Assembly: GCA_949284715.1 (NCBI GenBank)
Contig: CASDWH010000030.1
Location: 1 to 64,000 of the forward strand
DNA: 64,000 bases
Reading direction: 5' to 3'
From: an uncultured bacterium
GTDB lineage: Bacteria; Cyanobacteriota; Vampirovibrionia; Gastranaerophilales; Gastranaerophilaceae
The position numbers and the translations under genes were made by a program. How positions within the stretch are numbered: the first letter of the stretch is position 1; each line of letters starts with the position of its first letter. Below the pieces are notes generated by a model. It was given only the letters and a program-made list of their open reading frames with translations, was not told the DNA's origin and ran no database searches. Shown one piece after another: positions 8,951 to 20,300 of this stretch.

Positions 8951-9412
8951 ATGAAGAAGTTTATTATTTTATCATTGATTGGTGTGGTATTAGCCTCAGT
9001 ATTCTGTATAGATGCGCAGGCAGCTAGAAAAACCAAGGCAAAATCAAAAATTTCTAAAGAGTTCCTCGAACAAACAGAAACAGAAATTAACAGACTCACC
9101 ACCAAAATATACGGACACGCGCTGTTATCCCCGCAGGATAATGAAAGCCTTATTACAGTAAAAATTAAACTTGATACACAATTAATAGAAGGCAGTGCGC
9201 CCGAACTGGCGCCGCTTTATTACAAAACCGGCAACATATTAAGAATGCGCGACATGAAAAAAGATGCTATAGAATGTTATCAGACTGTACTGGAAAACTT
9301 CCCCAATACTGCATTTGCACCAAAGGCAAAAGCCGCACTTTTAGAGATGGGCGTTGAAATAAAAGAGCCGGAAAATTTAAGCGACGATAATCTCTCTGAT
9401 AAAATTCAATAA
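8951..9412 (+). CDS. Exported small TPR-like protein
   Basis: About 153 residues with a clear signal peptide (MKKFIILSLIGVVLASVFC, then a DAQA-A cleavage region). The mature part has a polar helix and a TPR-like helix pair (YYKTGNILRMRDMKKDAIEC, then YQTVLENFPNTAFAPKAK). The start is ATG 8951 because GGGTGAG lies just before it; an in-frame TTG at 8939 lies upstream of that site. Probably periplasmic. Function unknown. Confidence 0.75.
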   Translation: MKKFIILSLIGVVLASVFCIDAQAARKTKAKSKISKEFLEQTETEINRLTTKIYGHALLSPQDNESLITVKIKLDTQLIEGSAPELAPLYYKTGNILRMRDMKKDAIECYQTVLENFPNTAFAPKAKAALLEMGVEIKEPENLSDDNLSDKIQ

Positions 9413-9551
9413 CCATACGGATACTACAGGTATTCCCCGGTAGAACTATAATAAAATCAACTGTTTAGAGGATACTAAACTCCCTAACCGGCTAGTAGTT
9501 ATTTATTGAAAATAATTTTAAATTAATATTGTAACAAACAGGGAGAGTTTA

Positions 9552-9755
9552 ATGAAACTTAGAGTCAGTGATTATATGAGTCAAGGTTTTGCAGAGTCAG
9601 ATATAACAGTTTATCCGCAGAATGATATTATCGAAATTGCTAACATAATGTTTGATACAAATACCAAGTTAGTAAAAGTAGCATTAAGCCCATGGGATAA
9701 AACCTGCATCGGCATATTAGACTTTAACAACATTAAGGAATTTGCTAAAGGATAA
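9552..9755 (+). CDS. Small single-CBS-motif protein
   Basis: A 67-residue protein that reads as one half of a CBS domain pair: V-S-D-Y-M-S at the start, a P-x-N/D-x-I-x-E-x-A segment (YPQNDIIEIANIM) and a strand ending in G-I-L-D-F-N-N-I. CBS motifs normally occur as tandem pairs that bind adenine nucleotides, so this would have to dimerise. GGGAGAG precedes ATG with good spacing. The 139-base gap before it shows no other gene; no clear promoter or terminator was found there. Confidence 0.65.
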   Translation: MKLRVSDYMSQGFAESDITVYPQNDIIEIANIMFDTNTKLVKVALSPWDKTCIGILDFNNIKEFAKG

Positions 9756-9937
9756 AAGACTGTCTATTCATAATATAAAACAATTTCCGAATATATTTTT
9801 ATGTAAATTTTTGTAAAAAATCATAAAAAAAATAACAAAATAATATATTTAGAGGTTTTAAAACAATAGCAAAAAGTATAAACTCTAAAGTAGAGGATAT
9901 TCAATCAGGGTTATACTGAAATTGTGAGGTTGTTTAT

Positions 9938-10384
9938 ATGGTAGATAACAGGTCAGCAGGATTTTTCGGCATCGGAGGCGCATTTAATTTTAAAAGCGGC
10001 GACATCTCCGGCACTGCGGCTAAAACTAGTGATGAAAAATACGGGCCTGGAACTGAATACGGCGTAATAAATCAGGGAGAAGATGAAGAAGTACTACAGC
10101 ACGAAGAACCCTTCACAGACCGGAGTGCGCAGCTCAGAGCTACCCTAAATTCACTTGCAATGATGAATGTTGCAGCCGTTATTAATTCTAAAAAACCTAA
10201 AAAACAAGAACCTCTTAATTTTAATGACCTTGAAAACGAAACAGAAGAGATTATCAAAGAAAATTCAAAACAAAAACAACAGAGTCACCAAGAAAACAAA
10301 GAAGATGAACTCCTTACTGAAAGCGAACAGGATATGGAACTGTTTTCAGACGAAGACGACAATTTTGAAGAAGAAGAAATTTAA
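9938..10384 (+). CDS. Hypothetical protein with acidic C-terminus
   Basis: 148 residues, no recognised family. The N-terminus is Gly/Phe-rich (AGFFGIGGAFNFKSG), the middle has one amphipathic helix (SAQLRATLNSLAMMNVAAV), and the last 60 residues are very polar, ending in a run of Asp and Glu. No signal peptide. GAGG lies about nine bases before ATG, and GTTATACT (around 9910-9917) is a plausible -10. Start is therefore well supported; function is not. Confidence 0.6.
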   Translation: MVDNRSAGFFGIGGAFNFKSGDISGTAAKTSDEKYGPGTEYGVINQGEDEEVLQHEEPFTDRSAQLRATLNSLAMMNVAAVINSKKPKKQEPLNFNDLENETEEIIKENSKQKQQSHQENKEDELLTESEQDMELFSDEDDNFEEEEI

Positions 10385-10489
10385 CCCCTTATCATATAAA
10401 AAATATATATCTTTTTGTTAAAATAATTTTACTTTATCGTGTAAACTCAAATTGTTTATACTAAAATGTCATCATGGAGGTGTCCTTTG

Positions 10490-12574
10490 ATGAATAAACG
10501 ACTTTTAGCAATCTCTCTTCTAACCTGTTTATGCTTTTTTAATACAACAGTTCCTGCATTTCCGCGTTTTTTGAAAGCAGATAACAGTGTAAATCAAAGC
10601 ACCATTATAGAAATTACAAACGCAGAGCAGAGTTCTGCGCCAAAATTTATTACAAAAAAAACAGAAAAAGAATTAAAAGCAGCTATAACAAAGGTTTACG
10701 GACTTGAACAAACCGACGAGATATACGCACATATCCTTGAAATAGCCAAACAAGCAAGAGAAAACCGTTCGCAAGAATTAAAACAACAGGATAAAATAAG
10801 ACCCTCTGACTGGTATAAAGATGAAATTATTTATATGTTCTACACGGATCGTTTCGGTGTAACTTCAACTGATAAACCAAACCAGTTTAAAGATACAGCT
10901 AAAATGCTTGATTATCTTGAAGATTTAGGGGTTACAACATTATATATACTACCCTTTGCGGAATCACCTATGTCAGATGCCGGGTTTGATATAAATAATC
11001 CCGATAATGTGCGTGAAGATCTCGGCGGGATGAAACAGTTTGAAGAATTTGTAAAAGCAGCAAAAGCTAAAGGTTTTAAAATAAAAGCTGACCTGATATA
11101 CAACCATTTCTCCGATAAACACGAATGGTTCCAGCAAGCTCTAAATGGTGATTTAGATAAAATCAATTACTTTGTTGTAAAAGAAAAAATGCCTGAATAT
11201 CGTAAATATAATGATGAGAAAAAAGGCGTCATAGTTGAATATACTGAAGAAAACGGTAAAATATCAAAACGAAGATTAATTTTCCCTGATATTACTGAAA
11301 ATCATTACAGGAAAGTCACTATTAAAGGCAAAGATTACTATTTTTACCATACATTCTATCCATTCCAGCTTGATATAAACTGGATGAACCCGAATGTTTT
11401 ATACTACTGTCTGGAAACCCTCAGCAACTGGGCAAACCGCGGTGTTGATATTTTCAGAATGGACGCTGTACCATATTTTATAAAAGAAGACGGTACAGAT
11501 GCTGAAAATAGTCCGCTTACACATCAAATTTTGAAAATTTTAAGTATTTATATGCAAATTACAGCACCGAGTTCTGTTATGATTGCAGAAGCGTGCCAGA
11601 CACCGAAAGATATTCTTCCGTATTTCGGAACCGAACGAAAAATATCAACATTTGTCGACGATACCGAACTTGATTTTAAACGTTCAGATGAATTTCAAAT
11701 GGCATACCATTTCCCGTATATGCCGGCTCTCTGGGCAACACTTGTAACAGAGGATAGTAAACATTTTGCAGAAGCAAATAAAAATACTCCGCAGATTCCT
11801 CAATCTTGCACCTGGGCTATATTCCTAAGACTCCATGACGAACTCACATTAGAAATGATATCACCGGAAACAAGAGAAATTATATATAACTCTCTTGTAA
11901 GAAAGGGCGCCGGATTCAGAGATGGACTTGGCGTAAGCGGCAGGATGGCGGACTTTTTAGACTACAATCCTGAAAGAATTTCACTTGCGTTTTCTCTGCT
12001 GCTATCACTTCCCGGGACACCCGTAATCTACTACGGCGACGAAGTCGGCGCTAAAAATGATATAGAATTTGCACAGGAATTTGCCCGCCAAAGAGAATAT
12101 ATCCAAAAGAAAAATAAAATAAGACTACTGAGCTACTTTGACAGCAGGGATATACATAGAGGAATTCTTCCGCAAAAATTATTCTATGGCTCGCTAAAAA
12201 ACTGGTATAAAAACAACAGCTATATTTATAACAATGTAAAAGCTTTAATTGCAATAAGAAAACAATTCCCTGCAATCAGCAGAGGCAACTTTGCACTGCT
12301 TAAAGCTAAAAACAAGGAAGCATTTGCCTATATAAGAGAAGATAAAAATAATAAAGTACTTATTGTAAATAATTTATCTAACAAAAAACTCATTGCTGAA
12401 ATAGATTTACCTGTAACCACTGTTATAAAAAAGGGCAGCAAGTCTATTTTATTCAAAAATCTTATGAATAACCGTAAATACAGAGCTGATGTAAGTATTA
12501 CAAAAAGAAAACTTTATATCCCGCTTCAACCGTACGAATTTTTATGGCTGAGTGCTGAAAATGAAGTTTTGTAA
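10490..12574 (+). CDS. Exported GH13 enzyme, trehalose-synthase-like
   Basis: 694 residues with a signal peptide (MNKRLLAISLLTCLCFF...). The catalytic barrel starts near residue 107 (DWYKDEIIYMFYTDRF). Visible GH13 motifs: nucleophile D325 in GVDIFRMDAV, acid/base E367 in VMIAEACQ, and H449-D450 in FLRLHDELTLEM, which is very close to the trehalose synthase (TreS) signature FLRNHDELTLEM. A C-terminal beta domain follows. An alpha-glucan or maltose/trehalose-converting activity outside the cytoplasm is likely; exact specificity is uncertain. I start at ATG 10490 because GGAGGTG lies just upstream; an ATG at 10466 lies before that site. Confidence 0.82.
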   Translation: MNKRLLAISLLTCLCFFNTTVPAFPRFLKADNSVNQSTIIEITNAEQSSAPKFITKKTEKELKAAITKVYGLEQTDEIYAHILEIAKQARENRSQELKQQDKIRPSDWYKDEIIYMFYTDRFGVTSTDKPNQFKDTAKMLDYLEDLGVTTLYILPFAESPMSDAGFDINNPDNVREDLGGMKQFEEFVKAAKAKGFKIKADLIYNHFSDKHEWFQQALNGDLDKINYFVVKEKMPEYRKYNDEKKGVIVEYTEENGKISKRRLIFPDITENHYRKVTIKGKDYYFYHTFYPFQLDINWMNPNVLYYCLETLSNWANRGVDIFRMDAVPYFIKEDGTDAENSPLTHQILKILSIYMQITAPSSVMIAEACQTPKDILPYFGTERKISTFVDDTELDFKRSDEFQMAYHFPYMPALWATLVTEDSKHFAEANKNTPQIPQSCTWAIFLRLHDELTLEMISPETREIIYNSLVRKGAGFRDGLGVSGRMADFLDYNPERISLAFSLLLSLPGTPVIYYGDEVGAKNDIEFAQEFARQREYIQKKNKIRLLSYFDSRDIHRGILPQKLFYGSLKNWYKNNSYIYNNVKALIAIRKQFPAISRGNFALLKAKNKEAFAYIREDKNNKVLIVNNLSNKKLIAEIDLPVTTVIKKGSKSILFKNLMNNRKYRADVSITKRKLYIPLQPYEFLWLSAENEVL

Positions 12575-12647
12575 AAATTTTCTATATTAATAGCAAATAT
12601 TATTTTCTCAAGATTTAAAAATAATGTAACAATCAGGAGAATAAGCT

Positions 12648-13088
12648 ATGAACGTAAGAAATCTTAAACAACCAATCCGTGCAATAGGTACTAAAATCAA
12701 AAACTTGCGAATCGAAAAACATCAGAATGAAATAAATAAATACGTAAATATTACTCCCGGGGAAAATGATAAAGCATATGAACAAATTTTTACCGCTCAG
12801 GAAATGCTGGCTAATTATGCGAAAGCAAAAAATGTTAAAATCAATATCCACGATGCAGAAACTTCAGGGGGCAAGCTTATTAATATAGAAGTTACAAAAC
12901 CAAATCATACTACTTTGGGAGAATGTGTAAACGCAGATACTAAATTAATACTCAATGCCGAACGCGATAACACGGTATTATTAGAGGATAAAGACGGATT
13001 AAATCATATTGTAAAAAGTAAATTAACTTCCGAAGATTCATTTCTGAAAAATATTTATAGAATTGTTGAGAATTTCACAAATATCTAA
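12648..13088 (+). CDS. Hypothetical protein, 146 residues
   Basis: No recognised family. The N-terminus is basic (NLKQPIRAIGTKIKNLRIEK), the rest is mixed alpha/beta without signal peptide or membrane segment. A good CAGGAG site lies before ATG 12648. It follows the GH13 gene by 73 bases in the same direction, but no shared role can be inferred from the sequence. Confidence 0.6.
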   Translation: MNVRNLKQPIRAIGTKIKNLRIEKHQNEINKYVNITPGENDKAYEQIFTAQEMLANYAKAKNVKINIHDAETSGGKLINIEVTKPNHTTLGECVNADTKLILNAERDNTVLLEDKDGLNHIVKSKLTSEDSFLKNIYRIVENFTNI

Positions 13089-13157
13089 TTACTGGCGCCG
13101 GATAAAAAATCTACTATTATCCATAATAATTTCAAACAAATATTTTCCTTCTTTTCT

Positions 13158-13343
13158 ACAGTCACTTAACGAAACAGTAACAGGGCAAAATTTGTTTGAG
13201 CGCAGCGAGTTATTTTGCCTAGAGTTGAGTTTAGTGACTGTTTTTGATTGCGGGTTTTTCTTTCTTTAGCTGTATTTCTTTCTTTTTACATCGCAATAAA
13301 AAGAAAGAAATACAGTGCGGGGGTAGGGGGTGCATAGCCCCCT
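13158..13343. repeat. Multi-hairpin intergenic repeat, copy A
   Basis: The 13089-13499 gap has no gene. It holds an outer stem ACAGTCACT (13158-13166)/AGTGACTGT (13233-13241) enclosing GGCAAAAT (13184-13191)/ATTTTGCC (13212-13219). Next comes a perfect 18-bp hairpin (13270-13287 with 13298-13315, ten-base loop), then a G5/C5 hairpin (13326-13330 with 13338-13342) with the sequence TGCATAG in the loop. The order and several sequence blocks recur at 36952-37135. GCGCCGGAT occurs on both sides (13095-13103 and 13432-13440). Confidence 0.75.
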
Positions 13344-13433
13344 GTATAAATTATTGTCTTTCCTTTTTTAATAACTTTTATTTAAGTTTTTAACAGCTAT
13401 TTAAATAATTTTGTTAAAATTATTTGGAACAGC

Positions 13434-13476
13434 GCCGGATGAAAATCCGGCACCTCAATTATATTCATGCTATAAT
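13434..13476 (+). promoter_or_regulatory. Hairpin and extended -10 promoter of the PHP gene
   Basis: A perfect hairpin GCCGGAT-GAAA-ATCCGGC (13434-13451) is followed by an extended -10, TGCTATAAT (13468-13476). No convincing -35 is seen, as expected for an extended -10 promoter. The gene starts at 13500. Confidence 0.5.
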
Positions 13477-13499
13477 CTGACCGGAGGCGAGGACAAAGA

Positions 13500-14285
13500 A
13501 TGTATGCAAATTATCATGCTCATACATATTTCAGTGATGACTGCTCTATGCCTATGGATGAGTGTATTAAAGCTGCCATAAATCAAGGATTGGAAGAAAT
13601 TTGCTTTACTGAACATATTGATATCGGTGTATACAGTATGCACGATTGTGACTGCGTAGCCTATTTAAAAGAATTCAACCGGATGCGGAAATTATACGGA
13701 CATAAAATAAGCCTAAAATTCGGTATGGAATTTGGAATGCAGTCACATACAATCACGGAGTATGAAAAAATATTTCATTCATACGATTTTGACTTTATAC
13801 TATTATCAATGCACCAAATTAATAATCGTGAATTCTGGTCACAATCTTTCCAGAATAACCGCCCGCAAAAACAATATATTGAAGAATATTATGAAGAACT
13901 GGATAAAATAGTTTCTAATTACAACAACTACAGCGTGCTGGGTCACATGGATGTTATTAGAAGATATGACAGGCACGGAGCGTATCCGTTTGACAAAATA
14001 AAACATAAAATCGAAACAATTCTAAAAAAAGTAATAAAGAACGGAAAAGGAATAGAAGTAAATACATCGTGCTACAGGTACAATATAGGAGATTTAACCC
14101 CCTCAAAAGATATAATAAAACTTTATAAAGAACTCGGTGGTGAAATAATTACAATCGGAGCAGATTCACATTATCCGGAACACGTAGCATATAAAATTAA
14201 AGATACAGAAAAATTACTAAAAGAATTTGGGTTTAAGTACATCTGTACTTTCGATAAAATGATTCCTAAATTTCACTCTATTTAA
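13500..14285 (+). CDS. PHP-domain phosphatase, histidinol-phosphatase type
   Basis: A 261-residue PHP-family phosphoesterase. Metal-binding residues are visible: H6-x-H8 (NYHAHTYFSDD), FTEHID, the EFGMQ glutamate, GHMDVIRRY, EVNTS and GADSH near the end. This set and the length match the HisJ/HisK-type histidinol-phosphatase, which removes phosphate from L-histidinol phosphate in histidine synthesis. No his genes are adjacent, so another phosphoester is possible. GAGG lies before ATG 13500. Transcription ends at the strong terminator immediately after the stop codon. Confidence 0.8.
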   Translation: MYANYHAHTYFSDDCSMPMDECIKAAINQGLEEICFTEHIDIGVYSMHDCDCVAYLKEFNRMRKLYGHKISLKFGMEFGMQSHTITEYEKIFHSYDFDFILLSMHQINNREFWSQSFQNNRPQKQYIEEYYEELDKIVSNYNNYSVLGHMDVIRRYDRHGAYPFDKIKHKIETILKKVIKNGKGIEVNTSCYRYNIGDLTPSKDIIKLYKELGGEIITIGADSHYPEHVAYKIKDTEKLLKEFGFKYICTFDKMIPKFHSI

Positions 14286-14320
14286 AAAACCGGTCATCTT
14301 TTCAAGATGACCGGTTTTTT
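14284..14320. terminator. Bidirectional intrinsic terminator
   Basis: A perfect 17-bp stem (14284-14300 with 14304-14320), loop TTC, A-run on the left and T-run on the right. It ends both the PHP gene and the convergent autotransporter gene. Confidence 0.95.
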
Positions 14321-14336
14321 AAATTAATTTATTATA

Positions 14337-17300
14337 CTATTTTCCAAGTTTGCATTGGAAACCGCCCATAAACCCGATACCGGTTCTGCCGCCGTTTCTA
14401 ATTGTAAATTGGAAATAACCTGAGAGTCTTTCTTTGAAACTCTTCACAACACCCAGACCATATTCAAAATACGGGTGTTTCATTCTTACATCATCAAGAG
14501 TAACCTTTCCGGCTTGTCCATCAACACCGCCCATTATATTAAATACCATTTGGGCAGTACCATAGATGCTGAATGTTTTCTTATTCCATATAACATTAAC
14601 ACCAGGAGCAACATTAATACCGTTAAGGAAGCCTGAATTCATACTCAGATTACCGCCAAAGGTGGAACCATAGTTTTGATTTCCAAATATATTATAAGCA
14701 ACCATTGCAGTCGGCTGGATTATAAAGTTCTTAGGCAAGTGGAAATTGTAAGCAGATTTAGAAGCAACACCTGCGAACCAGTTTCCGGTATTATCAGCCA
14801 ATCCGGTAGCACCATAGCCCATATTTCTTACATTCATCTCATTTGCATAACCGCCGCCATATGCTAACAATGATGTAAAGAAGTTGCCTTTATAAGCAGT
14901 GGCCATAGCACCGATTTGTCCGCCGTTTTGATACATACTTACGAAATCATAATTTTGGTGGCCGCCGTTGTATGCTACATATGCAGATGGAATTAATTTC
15001 CAGCCGTCTTTAAGTTTAACAACAGGAAGATCAGCACCTAAGATTGCGCCGTAAGCTTGATTATCAACGTGAATCCCCTTGGTCATAGATATGTTTTCTA
15101 TGTTTCCATAAGCCTTGAACCAGAGTCCGCCATCCTTCTTACTGTATTGATAAGGTCCAAAGAGCGGATTTGTTGCTGCATAGCGGTTAGCGATTTCATC
15201 ATCACTATTTGGCCCTAACTGACCGGATACAATAGCAGCATGGTCAAACATGATATTATTGAAGGCCAACTGATTAGCATACTGAGCAACAGTTGCAACC
15301 TGCCCTCTGTACATTTGCGGATTGACAGACTGCAATGTACCATTAATTGCACCCGCCCCGCCGCTTGTAGAAGTTATCAAGTACTGACCAAGAGCCGTAT
15401 TTGCTACAAATTGGCTGTCACCAATATTTGCATACCCGTGTCCGTCTGTACCGGTAATTAATTTAGAACCATCAATGGTAAAATTATAATCATCAGGAGT
15501 ATTGATAAAATTAATACCGGTTATAAGGATTTGATTATCTCCAACATTTACATCAGAACCAACAACAATCTGATCCATTGCATTTCCGCGCGGATCGTAA
15601 TCGAAGGCCATATTAACATCTGATGACTGAGTTAATGAACCGGCAACATCAATAATACTAACACCGCCATCCTGCATATTAATTACAGGAGTTGAAGTTA
15701 CACCGGCAGTATTTGCAATAAGCATATCACCGGCGACACTCATATTGGTGAAGTTGTTTAAAACACCATCGCGTAAATTGAGATTACCGCCAAGTGCAGC
15801 TGTATCACCGTTAAGAGTAACTTTTGATTTTTCACCGGCAATAGACATTCCGCCATTACCTGTTAAATTACCGTTAACCTCCGCACTGGAATCACCATTT
15901 ACCACAAAGTAGCTGTCAAAAGTAACATCACCATCAACTGCTAAGTTAGAATTATTAGATACTCCAATCAAACCTTCAGTTGCCGCTAAATCACCAAGAA
16001 CGGTAAGATTTGAATTATCAACAGCAACATTTTGATTAGCAGACACACTGCCTGTGACAGAAACATCACTGCCGTTTGTAATACCTAATGATGTACCATT
16101 AGTAGAATTTTCTGCAATCAAGTCGCCGAGAATATTTAATGTAGAGCTTTCAACATCAACTGTTCCGGTCATTGCTGTAACACTGCCGCCTGAAGTCAAG
16201 CTTGAACCGTTTACAACGCTGATATTACCGGCGGCTGTTACATCTTCACCTATAGAAACTACGGCTCCGTCTTTAACACCGAGTGATGCATTATCTGTTG
16301 TTGTATTTGAAGCGATTAATCCTTCTGCTATATTTACGACAGTTCCTTCGCCGCTTGCTTCAAACAATTTAGAATCCAAAGCTCCGCCGACTTCAACAAC
16401 AGAGCCATTATGAATTCCAATATTATCTGTAACTATATCCTCACCAACATTAACTATCGCTGAATTAAAGTTAATGGCAGAATTAGTACTTGTTTCAGTT
16501 CCGCTGGCAAGACTACCCAGAACATTTAATGTTGAGTCATTTACTTCAATAAGGTTTTCCGCTTCAAGTGAGTTATTAACGCTTAGAGTACCACCGTTAT
16601 TAACAGAAACAATACCTTTTTCACCGCCGCCATTAACAAGAATATGTGCGTCAGCAGTGAGAGAAGAATTATCAACACTTATTCCGCTTAAATTCAATAT
16701 TGCACTCTGGTCATCTCCGGCTAAGTCAAGCGCACCGCCTGTTACATTAATAGAACCGTTATAGGCCGTAAGCGAGGATTCAATAGAAGTTGAACCGGCG
16801 CCGGACTTGTTAATAGAAGCATCAGCCGATGATGAAATTATTGAAGGGTTATATTCAATATCTGTATTTTCATTTCTGAAGTTTAATGACGCATTACCAT
16901 CAAGTGTAACAGTTGATTCCTGTTTAATATAAGCATTATCCTTATAAGTAAGTGAAGTGTTATCGCCAAGATTAATATTATCAGCATACAGTCCGGAGCC
17001 GTCACCAACTGTTAAATGACTAACCCCGGAACCTGCGACAAGCGAAACAGTATTATCAGGTGTTTCACCTGTAATAATTGTATCGTTAAACAAACCTAAA
17101 CCGCCGCCTGTAATTGTAATATTCTGGGTAGAACCGTTGCCGTTAAGGTAAGTAAGCGCACCATTTGTAATCGCTGTCTGCGCATCGAGAACTGTTTTAC
17201 CTTCAAATTCTTCTGTACCCTCTTGACCGGAGAGCGGATTATATATATTAACCGTACCGTAACCGCCATTAGCGTTTGTCAGAACACTAACATCCGAATC

Positions 17301-20300
17301 AAGGATTGCGCCGTCAGCAAGGTTAAGTACACCGCCGTCAACAGTATTTGTTGCACCGCTCAGAACAGCACCTTCCTGAATATTAATAGTACCGCCGTGT
17401 AACGTATTAGAATTGCCGCCGAGAACAGCATCTTTTTCAATGGTCAATGTTCCTTTGTTTATTGTATTATCACCATTGAAGAATACTGAACCAGCTTGAG
17501 CAATCACAGTACCCATATTCTGGGTATATTCACCGGTAAACCCGCTGTTATCAGATTGGATATAAACCGTTCCAACACCGTGGTGAATTTCAGAGGTTGT
17601 TCCGTCATCATTTTCAACAGTTTCAACAATTTCATCAACAAGAACAGAACCTGCTCCCGATACGGCATTATTTTCAGTTAAAGTCAAGCTTGAACCATCG
17701 TTCGGAGTTAATTGCAAATTAGAACCTTCTGAAACAATAAATCCTGAAGAAGAGGTCGCATTATTGCTTAAAATCAAATCAACATCTTTAGCATCCGTAC
17801 CAATAGTTAACGGAGTGTTTTTATCACTGCCGGATATATCAGCATCAATTACGGTAACATTCTGCGTTAGAACATTACCAGCAACGATAACATCCGTATC
17901 ATTCATATAGAAATTATTAACGTCACCATTTATAGCAATATGACCCAGTCCGACTTCAAGCCCGTCTGAATCTATAGTAGCGGTTTCACCGTACTTTATA
18001 ACCAAATCAACATTATCAGTTATTGTAACAATATCATTTTCAGCAATACCAGCTTTGGCCCCAAGCAGAGTCAATGTGCCTGATTCGATTGTCATATTAC
18101 CATTGAGAACATCCAAAACAGAATTATCAATTGTGAGCGAAGCGTTGTCATCAGTTTGTGAATAATTTCCTACAGCAATGGTTGTATTGGAAGCTGTGAT
18201 ATTTCCTTTATTTTCTAAATTTTCAGAAGTATATTCACCGTTTATAACAAGATTTGCACTGCTTGCTACTGTAGTGGTGCCATTATTTTCAAATGAACCA
18301 TTTATTGTTACATTAGCAGCTTCCGCAATAACCGTAGTTACACCGCTTTCTGTAGTAACTTTACTGCCTTCAACAAGTTCAGCACCGTCATTAAGATTAA
18401 ATCCGCCATTTTTTATCGTACTTTCACCGCCAAAGAAATTTGAACTTACATTAGTTGTACCGCTTTCCTGAGTATAAGAGCCGGCATAGTCTTTGTTAAC
18501 AGAACCTGATTCAAGAGAAAGGGTTGTACCGCTGTTAGTAATTGTAGTATTTGCAACCCCTGCAATACCGCTGCCTATAGAAACTTCATTTGTTCCTTTT
18601 AAGTCTAGAGCAGCAGAAATAGTGCCTGATACGGAGTCATTATCAAGATAAATATCATTAGCAGCACCGTTTGCAGTGTTATTTGTAAAGTTCATATCTC
18701 CTGCTGTCGTATCAAGTATAGTTTCGCCTGCTGTATAAATAGCCCCGCCGTTGCCGGATTCTGCGTAATTGCCGTCGAAAGATGCACCGCCATTAACCGT
18801 TAATACAGCACCGTCATCAAACTCATTACCGTATGCTGAATGATATATAGCTCCGCCGCTTGCAGCATGGTTTTCATTAAATACCGTATTTTCTCCTATC
18901 ACTGCACCCGCCGCATAACTTGCAACAGCACCGCCGTTTGCCTTGGCGCTGTTGCCTTCAAAGAAAGCGCCGTCCCCAATTTGTACCGTAACAGTGTTAG
19001 TACCGTTTACCGGCGAATTATTATAGCTGTATACAGCACCGCCGCTTTTTGCTGATTCATTATTAATGAATTGCGCACTTTCGCCAATTATTAAAGATGA
19101 ATTGCTGTCAGCATAAGATTCATTAGCAATTGCACCGCCGCTGCCATCTGTCGTCTTGTTACCGGAGAATACAACCTTATTACCAATAGTCATATTTGAT
19201 TGCTGGTTAAGTATTGCACCCGCATATTCAGCAGAGTTTTCAGAAAATACAACACTATTTCCGATATTAGTTACAGCAGCCTCGCCATTAACTTTGGTCG
19301 ACGATATAGCGCCGCCGTTAGCCGCTGTATTCTGGGTAAATTTTGTGCCGCTGCCGATAGTAGCGGTACCGCCTTCATTTATTATTGCGCCGCCGCTATA
19401 ACCTGCTTCATTGCCGATAAACTGAACACCATCGGCGTCAGTTGTTGCATCAGCAACAACAAGTTCACCGCCAAGATTTGCTATAGCACCGCCACGCCCA
19501 AGATTCGCATTTTCATCAGAATAAACTTTATTAAATTCAAATGAGGAACCTGTACCAATACTTGCGTTTGCCTCATTATAAATTGCACCGCCGTATTCAA
19601 CAGCAGAGTTTCCGGTAAATAGCGTATTATCTGCGCTTACGGAGCCATTTGCTTTATCTGCATCAGTTACGGTTGAGTATTCATCATACGGTGAAACAAT
19701 GTTATATATTGCACCGCCTGATACGCCGGCTGTATTATTATCAAAAGTGACACCATCAATATCTACACTGGACATATAATCATCCCCCTGCACAACCAGT
19801 GCTTCATTATAAATAGCGCCGCCGTATGTTCCAGCCTCATTTTTAGTAAATGAAGCACCCTCTTTTATAGTTTCGCTGACATGCCCCCAGTTATAAATTG
19901 CGCCGCCGTCAGTGGCCGCATAGTTATCTTGAAAAACAACATTTTCTTCAATTGTAAGGTTTGAGCCGGTTAAATTATCTGTACCATTGACCAGAATTGC
20001 ACCCGCAAAGTTTTCACTGGCTTCGTTGCCTATAAATTGAGTTCCTGCACCTATGCTGCTATCCTTTACGTTATCCATATAAATAGCACCAGCGTAAGTA
20101 GATGCATTATTTTCAAACAAGACATTTTCCCCGATTATAACCTGTCCTTGAGCAACTGTACCATCGGGGTTTAAATAATAATCCGCATAAATTGCACCGC
20201 CATAAGCACTTGCCGGATTACCATCAGCACCGTTGCCATTACCTCTGAAAACTACATCGTCACCAATTTGCAGTTTAGTACCGCCCCATGCTGCAATTAC

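Noticed and set aside
13270-13343. Hairpins of copy A as a terminator of the upstream gene
   Set aside because: The stems are not followed by a T-run, and the same arrangement recurs at 36952-37135 in a different context.
15240-19544. Several plus-strand ORFs inside the autotransporter gene
   Set aside because: They are antisense shadows of a clear repetitive coding sequence; none has a ribosome-binding site or a recognisable product.
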